Shown piece after piece: positions 1-7,273 of a stretch of 23,947 nt of DNA. This stretch comes from an uncultured Collinsella sp. (GTDB lineage Bacteria; Actinomycetota; Coriobacteriia; Coriobacteriales; Coriobacteriaceae). Positions within the stretch are counted from its first letter, which is position 1; every line of letters begins with the position of its first letter. The position numbers and the translations under genes were made by a program. The notes below the pieces were generated by a model, which searched no databases, was not told the origin of the DNA, and saw only the letters and a list, made by a program, of their open reading frames with translations. The DNA is taken from the NCBI GenBank assembly GCA_934630735.1, contig CAKTWK010000034.1, positions 1 to 23,947 on the forward strand, written 5' to 3'.

Positions 1-41
1 CGCTCCTTCGAAGTTAATTGAAGGGTACCGCCTCGCGGTGA

Positions 42-704
42 CATCGTCTATATGTCAACCTTGGTCTAACAGAGCCTAAAATAAATCCGGACTCCCCCGT
101 CATAGTTTCGGGAATAGACAATGCGCTCAATTCATTGACCGAAGACCAACGTGTAATCATTGGCTTTGCTCCTTCGCCCGCCTCTATCGGCAGGCCCATT
201 ACGCCAGAGGATCTTTTTCAGGACGTCATTTTAGATGACCTCCATTTTGACAATCTATTTATTATCGAAAACTATCTCAATCGCTTCGTCAGGCAGCGCC
301 CTAACAACATGCCTGTATTCAAATACGTTCAGGGCCTCGGACGAAACGTCGGCAAGTCGGTGGCCAATTATTTGCCGTCGCTCTCGTCTATAGATGCATT
401 CCGAAACAACACGATCCGCAAGTCGCTCAACCGGACCCGAGCAAAGCATAAGGGCTATTTAACCGTTCAAGGTCTAGTAGACAATTTGGGGTCTTCGGAA
501 GCAATCAAGCTAATCCCGTATCTAAATGAAGACGAGCTCGATGTTGATGAGCTGGAACAGCTGTTGCGCAATGAGCTAAAAACCGTTGAAGACAACACGG
601 ACAAGAAGATACAGTTACTCAAGGACACCTATTTCAGAAAGTGTATTCGAATCTACGATTTCTTAAGATATAGAAACAAGGAAGCCTCCGACCTTCTGCA
701 ATAG
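42..704 (+). CDS. Unidentified protein, 3' part only, frame-disrupted near the left edge
   Basis: I do not recognise this family. The frame is open from base 42 to the TAG at 702-704 (about 220 codons) and reads like real protein, with balanced composition, an acidic C-terminal third and no membrane segment or signal peptide. No ATG or GTG lies between 42 and 134; the TTG at 135 has no ribosome binding site, and the sequence before it (residues such as INPDSPVIVSGID) also looks coding, so 135 is unlikely to be the true start. A stop in this frame at 39-41 blocks extension, while the +1-shifted frame is open from base 2 to about 76 (APSKLIEGYRLAVTSS...). The simplest reading is one gene entering from the left with a frameshift between about 40 and 52, either real decay or a sequencing error. 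It is more AT-rich than the genes to the right, consistent with accessory DNA. Confidence 0.6.
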   Translation, partial: HRLYVNLGLTEPKINPDSPVIVSGIDNALNSLTEDQRVIIGFAPSPASIGRPITPEDLFQDVILDDLHFDNLFIIENYLNRFVRQRPNNMPVFKYVQGLGRNVGKSVANYLPSLSSIDAFRNNTIRKSLNRTRAKHKGYLTVQGLVDNLGSSEAIKLIPYLNEDELDVDELEQLLRNELKTVEDNTDKKIQLLKDTYFRKCIRIYDFLRYRNKEASDLLQ

Positions 705-757
705 TCCTCTTAACGGCAAAGAAGACCTACATCCAGTCGGAGGCGGATTCCCTTTTT
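684..757 (+). terminator. Possible intrinsic terminator of the left-edge gene
   Basis: The arms GCCTCCGAC (684-692, inside the end of the coding frame) and GTCGGAGGC (736-744) are perfectly complementary and are followed by TTTTT at 753-757. The 43-nt loop is long and the T run is 8 bases from the stem, so this is only a weak terminator candidate. Confidence 0.3.
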
Positions 758-759
758 GC

Positions 760-1076
760 GCGAACGCGCACGTGTATTATATCAATTATCAGCGCCTATA
801 AACGGGCTCTACTCCATCTACACCGAACAGGTTGAATCAATCAGGTTGAATCCCAGGTTGATTACCTGGGCACGCGATCACCATACCCAGTTTCACAAGA
901 CCCTGTGCGAGGGGATTTACCTGTAGGACAAAACTCGAAAATCGAGTCCAGTTTTCCTCGAAAATCGAGTGCGAAAATCCTCGGAAATCGAGTATGCGCA
1001 GGTAGCTGAGTTGTTGCTGTAACGCAGAAAAAGTCGAATCACTGGGTTTGCCCGACTAGATATTCAGTCTTCGAAG
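760..1076. other. Gene-free stretch with repeats
   Basis: No complete gene is visible. One frame is open from about 753 to the TAG at 924-926 and gives a protein-like tail (…NPRLITWARDHH…CEGIYL) but has no start with a ribosome binding site; it could be the remnant of a lost gene. Short direct repeats of CAGGTTGA occur at about 829-860, and a tandem palindromic repeat lies at 934-1002. Confidence 0.5.
934..1002. repeat. Three tandem 23-bp units, each starting with a small palindrome
   Basis: Units begin at 934, 957 and 980, an exact 23-bp period. Each starts with CTCGAAAATCGAGT (third copy CTCGGAAATCGAGT), itself a dyad CTCGA-AAA-TCGAG, followed by a variable 9-bp tail. The period is near two helical turns, as expected for an array of sites bound on one DNA face. 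No regulator gene sits beside it. Confidence 0.75.
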
Positions 1077-1358
1077 CTATGACTCCGCATCATCATAGGT
1101 AATAGCACATCCGCAAGTTGGGCATTGCTGAGGATAGACTGGGAGCCGCAGGCCTGTTCGGGCCCGCGGGTCGGTAGCGTGTTTGTCGCGAGCGTCGATG
1201 AAGCTGATGTCCAGGCATGGAAGGTCTGCGCCGCAGCGAAGGCAGGGCAGGCAGATTTGACTGCAGCTGGCCTCGACGAGCGGGAATAGGCTCCGGTCCA
1301 TCAGCGCTCGCGGTAGGTTTCCGTACACGCTTCGCGCGATATCGCTTCGCCATCCCAT
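1077..1358 (-). CDS. Small zinc-ribbon protein of unknown function
   Basis: A 93-residue protein with CxxC pairs at about residues 36/39/42 and 79/82, the usual spacing of structural zinc knuckles; Cys48 and Cys84 are additional candidates. It has no membrane segment or signal peptide, so it is probably cytoplasmic. The ATG at 1358 is preceded by an AAAGGGGAG-type ribosome binding site. It lies about 120 bp downstream of the HNH nuclease gene on the same strand and could be cotranscribed with it. I cannot assign a family; a nucleic-acid or protein-binding role is only a guess from the zinc ribbons. Confidence 0.6.
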   Translation of the reverse strand: MGWRSDIARSVYGNLPRALMDRSLFPLVEASCSQICLPCLRCGADLPCLDISFIDARDKHATDPRARTGLRLPVYPQQCPTCGCAITYDDAES

Positions 1359-1476
1359 GGTCTCCCCTTTCCCGTTTTAACCGTTGAGGAGAGGATGGCA
1401 GGATCGCGCGACCATCGATGCGGCGCGGCGCGATCCGATCAATCGACATGATTGGGTTGCGATGGGCTGCACCTAA

Positions 1477-2559
1477 CTAATACGGAGCAACGGCTTCCGC
1501 ATGACGACGCGATTCCGAGAAATCGAACTCAGCACGATGAGCTTCGAGAAAACGGGCGTTGGGACGCAAGCGATGTTCGTCCGGCTCGCGCAACACCGAT
1601 CCCGCAAACACGGCATAGTCCGTATGCTGCAGAAGGTACGACCCGCATAGTTGATAATCGCCGCGTACCAACTCAAACGAAATCAGATGTGCGTCGAACA
1701 GCGAGTGCAGGTCGCGGCGCAGCAGAATACCGTTGCTGACAACCTGCGACTTGGGACCCGAGTAGTTCTCGATATGCGCGGCCTCGAGAGCTTCATCCAC
1801 ATTGCAGCCCGAGACGGCACATCGACCGGTATAAGCCTCAAAAAGCTGATTGCGAAAACGCTGCTGGCCGATTCGCTCGCGACGCAGCGCATAACGGACC
1901 TTGTCATCACCGCTCGCTGGAATGCCAGAAAACTCCGCCGCAACCGGAGCGTCCTTCATGTAGGTCATATCAGGAAAGAAGCGCGCGTCGGGCCCACCCT
2001 TATGGACAGGACCGTGCAGCACGAACCAGCTGTTCTCGGGCTCATAGCGCTCGACAAATGCGAGGCCAAGTACCTTGTATCCGGCGCTCGTCGCAAAGAA
2101 CACGCCGACCGGAACGCCGCACTCCATGCAGTTGATCATCTTTTGGTTGTAGTCCTGGTCGCGCCAGTTTTCGACCGAAGTGCTCTGCGACGAGTACTTG
2201 AGCACCCACGTTCCGTCCTCGAGATAGAGCGGTGGAACATCGGGGTAGGCGCCGCGCTTGGAATTGTGCACCGAGAGCGCAAAGGTCTTCTCGCGCGGAT
2301 GCTTAACGCGCCCGCAACCAGGCCAAAAGATGCCCGAATCGCGCGACACCGGAAAGGGTTCGGAGTCAATCGTCAGACGGAAGGGATATTGAGGGCTATC
2401 GGCATTGGTGCGATGCGGAAGCTTGTCCCACAGGCCGCCACGCCGCTCCTCGCGCAAGAACCACTCCCAGGCCTGGACATATTCGGACGGCACAAAGCCG
2501 CAAGCGCGGTCGAAACTCGGCCGAGCAATCAGCGGAACACTAGAAGCAATGCCGTCCAT
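1477..2559 (-). CDS. HNH endonuclease, possible restriction-type nuclease
   Basis: A 360-residue protein. The C-terminal domain (about 225-300) is a recognisable HNH_2-type nuclease: RxRIGQQRFRNQLFEAYTGRCAVSGC, then AAHI with His262, Asn276 in VVSNGILL, and His285 in DLHSLFDAHLIS. This order (conserved helix, Cys pair 247/252, H-N-H) is typical of restriction-like HNH enzymes that cut DNA using one divalent metal. The N-terminal 200 residues are a separate domain with a mixed strand pattern (GTWVLKYSSQS, VGVFFATSAGYKVLGLAFVERY) that could bind a modified base or target, as in SRA-HNH enzymes; that is inference. The ATG at 2559 has GGAGG six bases upstream; a longer frame to 2664 would run into the preceding gene's terminator. 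No partner methylase is visible, fitting a stand-alone modification-dependent nuclease or a generic HNH enzyme. Confidence 0.8.
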   Translation of the reverse strand: MDGIASSVPLIARPSFDRACGFVPSEYVQAWEWFLREERRGGLWDKLPHRTNADSPQYPFRLTIDSEPFPVSRDSGIFWPGCGRVKHPREKTFALSVHNSKRGAYPDVPPLYLEDGTWVLKYSSQSTSVENWRDQDYNQKMINCMECGVPVGVFFATSAGYKVLGLAFVERYEPENSWFVLHGPVHKGGPDARFFPDMTYMKDAPVAAEFSGIPASGDDKVRYALRRERIGQQRFRNQLFEAYTGRCAVSGCNVDEALEAAHIENYSGPKSQVVSNGILLRRDLHSLFDAHLISFELVRGDYQLCGSYLLQHTDYAVFAGSVLREPDEHRLRPNARFLEAHRAEFDFSESRRHAEAVAPY

Positions 2560-2620
2560 AAGGAACCTCCAGGAAGAACAGTTCCTCACATTATCGCCTA
2601 CGCAATAGTGACGCCAAACG

Positions 2621-2650
2621 AAAAAGGCCCACTTCCTTCGAAGCGGGCCC
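2621..2650 (-). terminator. Intrinsic terminator of the 319-residue secreted-protein gene
   Basis: On the minus strand GGCCCGCTTC-GAAG-GAAGTGGGCC is followed by TTTTT: a 10-bp GC-rich stem with one G-T pair. It lies 32 bp after the stop of the gene ending at 2682 and separates that gene from the HNH gene. Confidence 0.85.
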
Positions 2651-2681
2651 TTGGCCATTTGCATTTAAGCGAACGTTGGCA

Positions 2682-3641
2682 TCACAACGTTGCGACACCG
2701 GCGAGCTTAACGCTGACGTTATAGGTCGTCGGGCTGTCCTCGATGGACTTACCGTTAACGCAATCCGCATCGGTGCCTTCCATCCAGATATAGACACGCA
2801 CTGCAACGCCGTTGTAGCCAACGCCCCTAGCAATCGGTTCGGTGCCCTTAGCAACCGAGTAATCGCCGCTGTCACCCTTAGTAGCAACCCATCCGTTCGT
2901 GCCGCCTTTAAAGATATGGGGATAGGTTGCTTCCGCGAGCGTCGGAGTGCCATTCTCGTTTTGGATGCTCGTCCAGCCATCAATAGCGCTTGCATCGTTA
3001 CCCTTACCCGTCTCATCGCGCATGGCATATACAACGCGCAGTTTTTCTTCGCCGACACACGACTTGCCGTCAGACCCAATCTCCTGCGTGGTAATCGCAA
3101 CGCGCAGAGAACCAACCATGGTATCCGACGCCTCGCCGCCCACGGGCTCAATCGTTACGGGCTCACCGTCAGACGCGTCAAGGTAAACGTCAGCCGTGCC
3201 AGTATCGGTAATGGTGTAGACGATGTAGTCGCTTTTAATGAAAGCGTTGTACTTCTTGCCAGCAACCTCATACTCGCCCGGCAAAGCCTTAGCAGTCGTT
3301 GAGAAATCGGGCGTTGAATAGTCGGTTACCAGACCCTGGTTGTTCCAGCCGTTGCAAACGTACCAGTTTTTAAGGTCGTTAGTCGAAGACGGGCTGAGCG
3401 TAGCGCCCGTAGTCTGGGCTTCGAGCGACTTCTGCTCGCCACCGTGCTGGGCGCCCTTACTGAGTTCGTCGATCTGAAGAATGAAACCATTGGTCGTCGC
3501 GCTAATGGTTGACGTGGTTGCGGAGACCTTTGTATTCGCAACGTACCAGGCATAGGTCGCTGCCGACAGCGCAAACGCAGAGAGGACCACGCTGACGGCG
3601 GCCGCAACAAGTTGTGTTTTAAGGCTCTTAGACGATTGCAC
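2682..3641 (-). CDS. Secreted TasA/camelysin-like protein with SipW-type signal region
   Basis: A 319-residue protein with Lys-rich start, hydrophobic segment (about 9-30) and the sequence ATYAWYVANTKV, the pattern of SipW-dependent signal regions in TasA/camelysin-type proteins, which are exported and can form extracellular fibres or surface structures. The mature part is Thr/Ser/Asp-rich with alternating beta strands and no catalytic motif. Near the C terminus (281-294) it carries VRVYIWMEGTDADCV, closely resembling a motif in the membrane protein at 5484-6602. The start is GTG at 3641 with AGGAGG five bases upstream. The upstream gene is a paralogue in the signal region; only 79 bp separate them and that gap is filled by a terminator hairpin, so expression probably relies on read-through. 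No sipW-like peptidase is visible in the window. Confidence 0.75.
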   Translation of the reverse strand: MQSSKSLKTQLVAAAVSVVLSAFALSAATYAWYVANTKVSATTSTISATTNGFILQIDELSKGAQHGGEQKSLEAQTTGATLSPSSTNDLKNWYVCNGWNNQGLVTDYSTPDFSTTAKALPGEYEVAGKKYNAFIKSDYIVYTITDTGTADVYLDASDGEPVTIEPVGGEASDTMVGSLRVAITTQEIGSDGKSCVGEEKLRVVYAMRDETGKGNDASAIDGWTSIQNENGTPTLAEATYPHIFKGGTNGWVATKGDSGDYSVAKGTEPIARGVGYNGVAVRVYIWMEGTDADCVNGKSIEDSPTTYNVSVKLAGVATL

Positions 3642-3655
3642 GTGATCCTCCTTTC

Positions 3656-3696
3656 AAAAACAGAGCGGGCGCCCGGCGCATAAGCCGGGCGCCCGC
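3656..3696 (-). terminator. Strong hairpin terminator between the two secreted-protein genes
   Basis: Perfect 12-bp arms GCGGGCGCCCGG / CCGGGCGCCCGC (3665-3676, 3685-3696), then CTCTGTTTTT on the minus strand, 24 bp after the stop of the 267-residue gene. The T run abuts the ribosome binding site of the next gene, leaving no space for an ordinary promoter downstream. Confidence 0.85.
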
Positions 3697-3720
3697 GTGG
3701 TCCCAAATTACGTTAAGGTA

Positions 3721-4524
3721 TTATTTGGACTCGTTGGGAGCGTTAACTTCCTGATTCTGAGTGTTAACAGGCGTCGCGGTAAAGGTAACAGTTGCGCCGA
3801 TAGCAGTCAGCTTATCCAGGTTTTTCGTATAGACGTTGGTTTCGGAACCATCGTAAAAAACGTACACGTCAACATCAACAGAGCTATTAGCTGCAATTGC
3901 ATCGGCAAGGACGCCATCCGTATTGTTGCCAGCCGCGGAAACCTTATCCTTGTACTCAGTAAGCACCGTACCATCTGCGCTCTTCTTGTAAACGGCCCAG
4001 TTATCACCGCAAACAACCAGAATGGAAAGAGCGTCTTCTAAGCCATCAGTACCCTTAGAAGTAAGCTCAACACCAGCTACTTTCAGATTCTTAAAAGATC
4101 CCGCCTTGGCGTCTGCCGTACCGATCTTAAAGCTCTTCTTAATTGCAAACTCACCCGTAACAGCAGCCGCGGCGTCTCCGACGTCATAGCGCGAATTAGT
4201 CAACTCGGTGGTGGCGTTCGCTGCGCTTGCATAAGCAGACTTGAACAAAGCCTTGTTATCGGTGTTCTTCACAACCTGAGCAGGGTAAAGCTTCACATCA
4301 GCATCCTCTGCATAGGAAATAGAAGTGGTGGATCCTGCAGTAATAGCCGTCTTGTCAATCTTCAGGAACGGCGCGTTGGACTGAGCGCTAATCTTGCTCG
4401 TCGTAGCCTTAACCGTGTTGTTGCTCACAAACCATGCGAAGGTGGCGGAGCCGAGGGCTACGGCTGCCACGAGGACCATGGCGATGGCGGCGCCCATCTG
4501 CTTCTTTAATGCCTTGGTATCCAT
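3721..4524 (-). CDS. Secreted TasA/camelysin-like protein with SipW-type signal region
   Basis: A 267-residue protein whose first 45 residues (MDTKALKKQMGAAIAMVLVA, then AVALGSATFAWFVSNNTVKATTSKIS) match the signal region of the neighbouring 319-residue protein position by position, including the AT[FY]AW[FY]V core. The rest is Ala/Thr/Asp/Lys-rich with beta-strand character, lacks cysteine pairs and enzymatic motifs, and looks like a structural surface or fibre subunit. The ATG at 4524 is preceded by AAAGGGG at a proper distance; the frame stays open to 4824, but that extension is not hydrophobic or otherwise protein-like and would bury the signal segment. As first gene before a strong terminator it would be made in larger amounts than its partner, suggesting major and minor subunits (inference). 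Confidence 0.75.
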   Translation of the reverse strand: MDTKALKKQMGAAIAMVLVAAVALGSATFAWFVSNNTVKATTSKISAQSNAPFLKIDKTAITAGSTTSISYAEDADVKLYPAQVVKNTDNKALFKSAYASAANATTELTNSRYDVGDAAAAVTGEFAIKKSFKIGTADAKAGSFKNLKVAGVELTSKGTDGLEDALSILVVCGDNWAVYKKSADGTVLTEYKDKVSAAGNNTDGVLADAIAANSSVDVDVYVFYDGSETNVYTKNLDKLTAIGATVTFTATPVNTQNQEVNAPNESK

Positions 4525-4923
4525 ACGGACCCCTTTCTTTCCCCATTCATCCCAGATGACCCTCGAGAAGCCCGGAAGGGGAGCCCGCGCTTTCGTGTTG
4601 GATGTTGCTTGCCCATCCTTTAGACATGGAATTGAGGATACCATAATTCTTACGATTTCCTTATGAGTTTTCGGCAGCCTACATTCCGGCAGATTCATAG
4701 GTCTACCTCTGGTTATATGTGGTGCTATATGAACATCGTTTACCTTATTTGATCTCTCTCCCGCGCAGTCATAAGCCCCTCTTAAGCCTTGCGACCGTAG
4801 CGCCATGCCAACGCACACATTCACCCCCCCCGCCGAGCTTCGCCCTAGCCCTTCTCCACTCGCTATACTGGTGTGGCACGTGTAATTTTTGCCTGCTAAA
4901 CGGGCTATTTATTGGGAGGGCCC
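4525..4923. other. Divergent intergenic region
   Basis: This 400-bp AT-rich stretch separates the leftward secreted-protein genes from the rightward gene at 4924 and must hold both promoters. For the rightward gene, TATACT at 4864-4869 is a good -10 box without a clear -35. For the leftward genes I see no convincing pair. I found no match to known riboswitches, including the c-di-GMP classes. Confidence 0.45.
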
Positions 4924-5436
4924 ATGCCTGCCGCCAATCAACCCAAGGGAAGCGTTTCTGCCGGATCGATCAAGCCGGTGACGCGCAAAGCCGTTCGTTG
5001 TCAGCGCGAAGTCGCCTGGCTGGTCACGCAAGCGGCCGGCAAGCTCGTCGCCACCACTGACGACGTCAACGCGCCCACGCCCAGCTTTGTGCTGGCGGCG
5101 GCATTGTCGTACACCCGCGAGCAGGAGCAGGCTGCTCAAGACCATGGCGCCGCGATTGACTACGAGGCCGTCATGGGCCCCGACCTTGCGAGCTTTTGTG
5201 CGGCCGCAGGGCTGCCCGCAGCACCCAACGCGCTTTCGGACGCGGGCTACATGTTCACCCTCTCGGGCGCGGACCTCATCCGCGACCTCTACGCCTACTG
5301 TAGCGACCTGGACGAACGCATGGGAGACGCGGCGCAGGTCAAACCGGGCCACGCGATCAAGTTCGCGCTGCGGCTGTTCTTGCTGGATGACGCCGCTGGC
5401 AACTGCACTACCTCTGCAGACAACGCCCCTGCATAA
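4924..5436 (+). CDS. Hypothetical protein, 170 residues
   Basis: I do not recognise this family. The protein is Ala-rich, has no signal peptide or membrane segment and is predicted mostly helical; a conserved-looking central part (about 60-150) includes YTREQEQAAQDHGAAIDYEA and GADLIRDLYAYCSDLDERMG. The N-terminal 25 residues are basic and low in structure. The start is ATG 4924, with GGGAGG at 4914-4919; the upstream TTG at 4912 would lie within that site. It converges with the PilZ/membrane-protein operon and shares its terminator. Its position between TasA-like and PilZ genes hints at a link to surface structures, but nothing in the protein proves it. Confidence 0.7.
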   Translation: MPAANQPKGSVSAGSIKPVTRKAVRCQREVAWLVTQAAGKLVATTDDVNAPTPSFVLAAALSYTREQEQAAQDHGAAIDYEAVMGPDLASFCAAAGLPAAPNALSDAGYMFTLSGADLIRDLYAYCSDLDERMGDAAQVKPGHAIKFALRLFLLDDAAGNCTTSADNAPA

Positions 5437-5440
5437 CAAA

Positions 5441-5475
5441 AGCGCCGGGCCGGGAAACAATCCCGGCCCGGCGCT
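5441..5475. terminator. Bidirectional terminator between convergent genes
   Basis: Perfect 15-bp inverted repeat AGCGCCGGGCCGGGA / TCCCGGCCCGGCGCT with loop AACAA. It begins 5 bp after the stop at 5436 and ends 9 bp before the minus-strand stop at 5484. The minus side is followed by TTTGTT and the plus side by TGTTCGTTCT, so it can serve both genes. Confidence 0.9.
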
Positions 5476-5483
5476 TGTTCGTT

Positions 5484-6602
5484 CTATTTATCCCCGTCCC
5501 CTGCGGGCGAGTTCTTTTGGTTGCGGCGGTTACTCCAGGTCACGTTGTGCTCCTTGTAGTAATCGGGTGCCTCGTTGCCGCTCGCGCTAATGGGGTCGTT
5601 GCCGGTCAAGGTGTCGGCAATATCCTGCACGAACTTAATGAACAGGCTCGTGTCGTCGGTCTCGGACGAATCGAAGTCAAAGCCGAACTCCACCGCTCCG
5701 CCGATGATCTTGTCCACGCACTCCGGGTCGTCGCCGTCCAGCCAAATGACCACGGTGTACTTGTCCACATCGCCCACGCGAAAGTTCGCGTGGCTAATGG
5801 TCGTCACCACGTCTTTGGACGCAAACGGCTCGGTGTTGGGCTCGGGATTGCCGTCGGCCGCGGCCGCCGCATAGGTAGTGGGCTCGCCATTGCGATACAC
5901 CCGCACGCGCGCCGCCTTGTCCACGCCTTTGCTGGCGCTGACCACCTTGAGCTTGGCGCTGTAGCCCAGATCGGTCTTGCCGGCGTTGCGGATATAGAAG
6001 GTGTACGCCACGTAGTTCTTGCCGTTGTGGCTGCCGTCGATATCGTCCAGGTTGTCGGGCAGGTCCTCGGTAGCGATATTGGTGCCGTTGTCCAAGGCGT
6101 CGGCGGCCAGACGCGCGGTGGCGTTGTTAAAGTCACCGTTGTCGGCGATGGCCACGCCGCGGCGGAACAGCTCCAGACGGTTGAGATTGATGGTGAAGTT
6201 GCCCATGTTTTCCTGCATAAACGACAGGGCAAACAGCACGCCAAAGACAAGTGCCAGCACCACGAGGGCCTTTTGCAGCTTGTCCATGCGCAGCAGCGCC
6301 GCGCCGATGCGTTCCATGCGGCGCTTGGGCATGTACATGGACACGACCGCGTCGGGATCGATGTCGTCGAGGTCCTGGTCGGCCAGCGCCTGCTCCAGCT
6401 CCTCGATGCGTACCACGCCGCGCAGGTTGCGCTTGGGTTTGGGCTTGCGTTTGGGTTTGCCGAAGCGCTTGCGCGGGGCGGGATCGGTGCTGGGGGTGTC
6501 CTCGGGCTGACCCTCGGTCAAATCCTCAGCCATGCCCTCGGCATGATTCTCGGCCAAATTCTCGGCAGCTTGATCTTTGTCGTTGCGTTTGAACAGTGCC
6601 AT
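5484..6602 (-). CDS. Single-pass membrane protein with TasA-like extracellular domain
   Basis: A 372-residue protein. Residues 1-108 are charged and cytoplasmic, with acidic repeats then a Lys/Arg-rich stretch (43-60, RKRFGKPKRKPKPKR). Residues 110-129 (ALVVLALVFGVLFALSFM) form one transmembrane helix, giving an inside-N, outside-C topology by the positive-inside rule. The outer part (130-372) is strand-rich, with SHNGKNYVAYTFYIRNAG (191-208), ARVRVYRNGE and YTVVIWLDGDDPECV (282-296). Proteins of this outline occur widely as uncharacterised membrane proteins in Firmicutes and Actinobacteria. The IWLDGDDPECV motif matches IWMEGTDADCV of the secreted protein at 2682-3641. Its ATG lies five bases after the PilZ gene's stop, so the two are almost certainly translated from one transcript; a role in c-di-GMP-controlled surface organisation is inference. 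Confidence 0.75.
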   Translation of the reverse strand: MALFKRNDKDQAAENLAENHAEGMAEDLTEGQPEDTPSTDPAPRKRFGKPKRKPKPKRNLRGVVRIEELEQALADQDLDDIDPDAVVSMYMPKRRMERIGAALLRMDKLQKALVVLALVFGVLFALSFMQENMGNFTINLNRLELFRRGVAIADNGDFNNATARLAADALDNGTNIATEDLPDNLDDIDGSHNGKNYVAYTFYIRNAGKTDLGYSAKLKVVSASKGVDKAARVRVYRNGEPTTYAAAAADGNPEPNTEPFASKDVVTTISHANFRVGDVDKYTVVIWLDGDDPECVDKIIGGAVEFGFDFDSSETDDTSLFIKFVQDIADTLTGNDPISASGNEAPDYYKEHNVTWSNRRNQKNSPAGDGDK

Positions 6603-6607
6603 GGCGA

Positions 6608-7273
6608 TCAGAGCTTATATTTAGCGCGGATGTAGCCGACGTATTCTTTGACGAGCTCGCGCTCCATGTCGTCGGCGTAACGGAACTGCAGGCCGCAGAC
6701 GTTACGGTACAGGCTACCCTTGGGCGCGCGGCGTACCCAGCACACGATGCCCAGCTGCTCGGGCAGCTCGTGGCGCTCGCCCTGCAGGCGGATCGTGGGC
6801 ATTTGTACGGCCAGAGCCTCGCCCACGTCGGGATAATCGTTGAGGTAGATAGCCAGACCGCCGGCCGAGACGTCGATGGTCATGGCGTCCTCGGGCTCGG
6901 AGGTCGGCGCGTTATCGCGCTGGTAGGTCAGGCGCATGGCGACCTTAAAACGCTCGTCGCGGCGCTTGACAAAGCTGCGCTGCTCGGCGACTTTGCGCAT
7001 TTTCCAGTAGGTGCGGATGCCCTTTTTCTCGACTGCCTCGGGATAGCCGGCGAGCACGAACGTCTCCTCGCCTACTTTGTACTGCAGCAGCAGCTTTTGG
7101 TTTTCGTCCATGAGCAGCGGCTTGCCGGCGAGCATGGGCGCGCTCATAAGGAAGTACGCCTCGTCCAGGTTCTCTTTGTACGTGGCGAGCATGTTGAAGT
7201 CAGTTTTTTGGCCCATGGGCACGTCGAATGCCACCTGAAGCTTGGTCCCCGGCGTTATCTGCTGCTCTGCCAT
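6608..7273 (-). CDS. PilZ-domain c-di-GMP receptor (YcgR-like)
   Basis: A 221-residue cytoplasmic protein. The N-terminal half (about 8-95) resembles the YcgR-type N-terminal domain found before PilZ domains. The C-terminal half is a PilZ domain with both ligand motifs: RxxxR at 104-108 (RRDER) and DxSxxG at 134-139 (DVSAGG), followed by the usual beta-barrel strands. Such proteins bind cyclic di-GMP and relay it to motility or surface machinery. The ATG at 7273 has GGGGGAG upstream. It is the first gene of a two-gene operon with the membrane protein, so the natural partner is that protein rather than a flagellar motor; no flagellar genes are in view. A candidate -10 (TACAAT, minus strand) lies at 7333-7338. 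Confidence 0.88.
   Translation of the reverse strand: MAEQQITPGTKLQVAFDVPMGQKTDFNMLATYKENLDEAYFLMSAPMLAGKPLLMDENQKLLLQYKVGEETFVLAGYPEAVEKKGIRTYWKMRKVAEQRSFVKRRDERFKVAMRLTYQRDNAPTSEPEDAMTIDVSAGGLAIYLNDYPDVGEALAVQMPTIRLQGERHELPEQLGIVCWVRRAPKGSLYRNVCGLQFRYADDMERELVKEYVGYIRAKYKL

Noticed and set aside
934..1002. Tandem repeat considered as a CRISPR array
   Set aside because: The spacers would be only 9 bp and there are three units without cas genes.
1651..2724. 357-codon open frame on the plus strand opposite the HNH gene
   Set aside because: It is the antisense of a clear HNH protein, has no ribosome binding site and its translation has no domain.
4525..4824. N-terminal extension of the 267-residue secreted protein to 4824
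   Set aside because: The extra 100 residues are not protein-like, and the ATG at 4524 has a good ribosome binding site and begins the signal region.
4525..4923. c-di-GMP riboswitch upstream of the secreted-protein genes
   Set aside because: No match to the known class I or II cores could be seen on the minus strand, despite the PilZ gene nearby.
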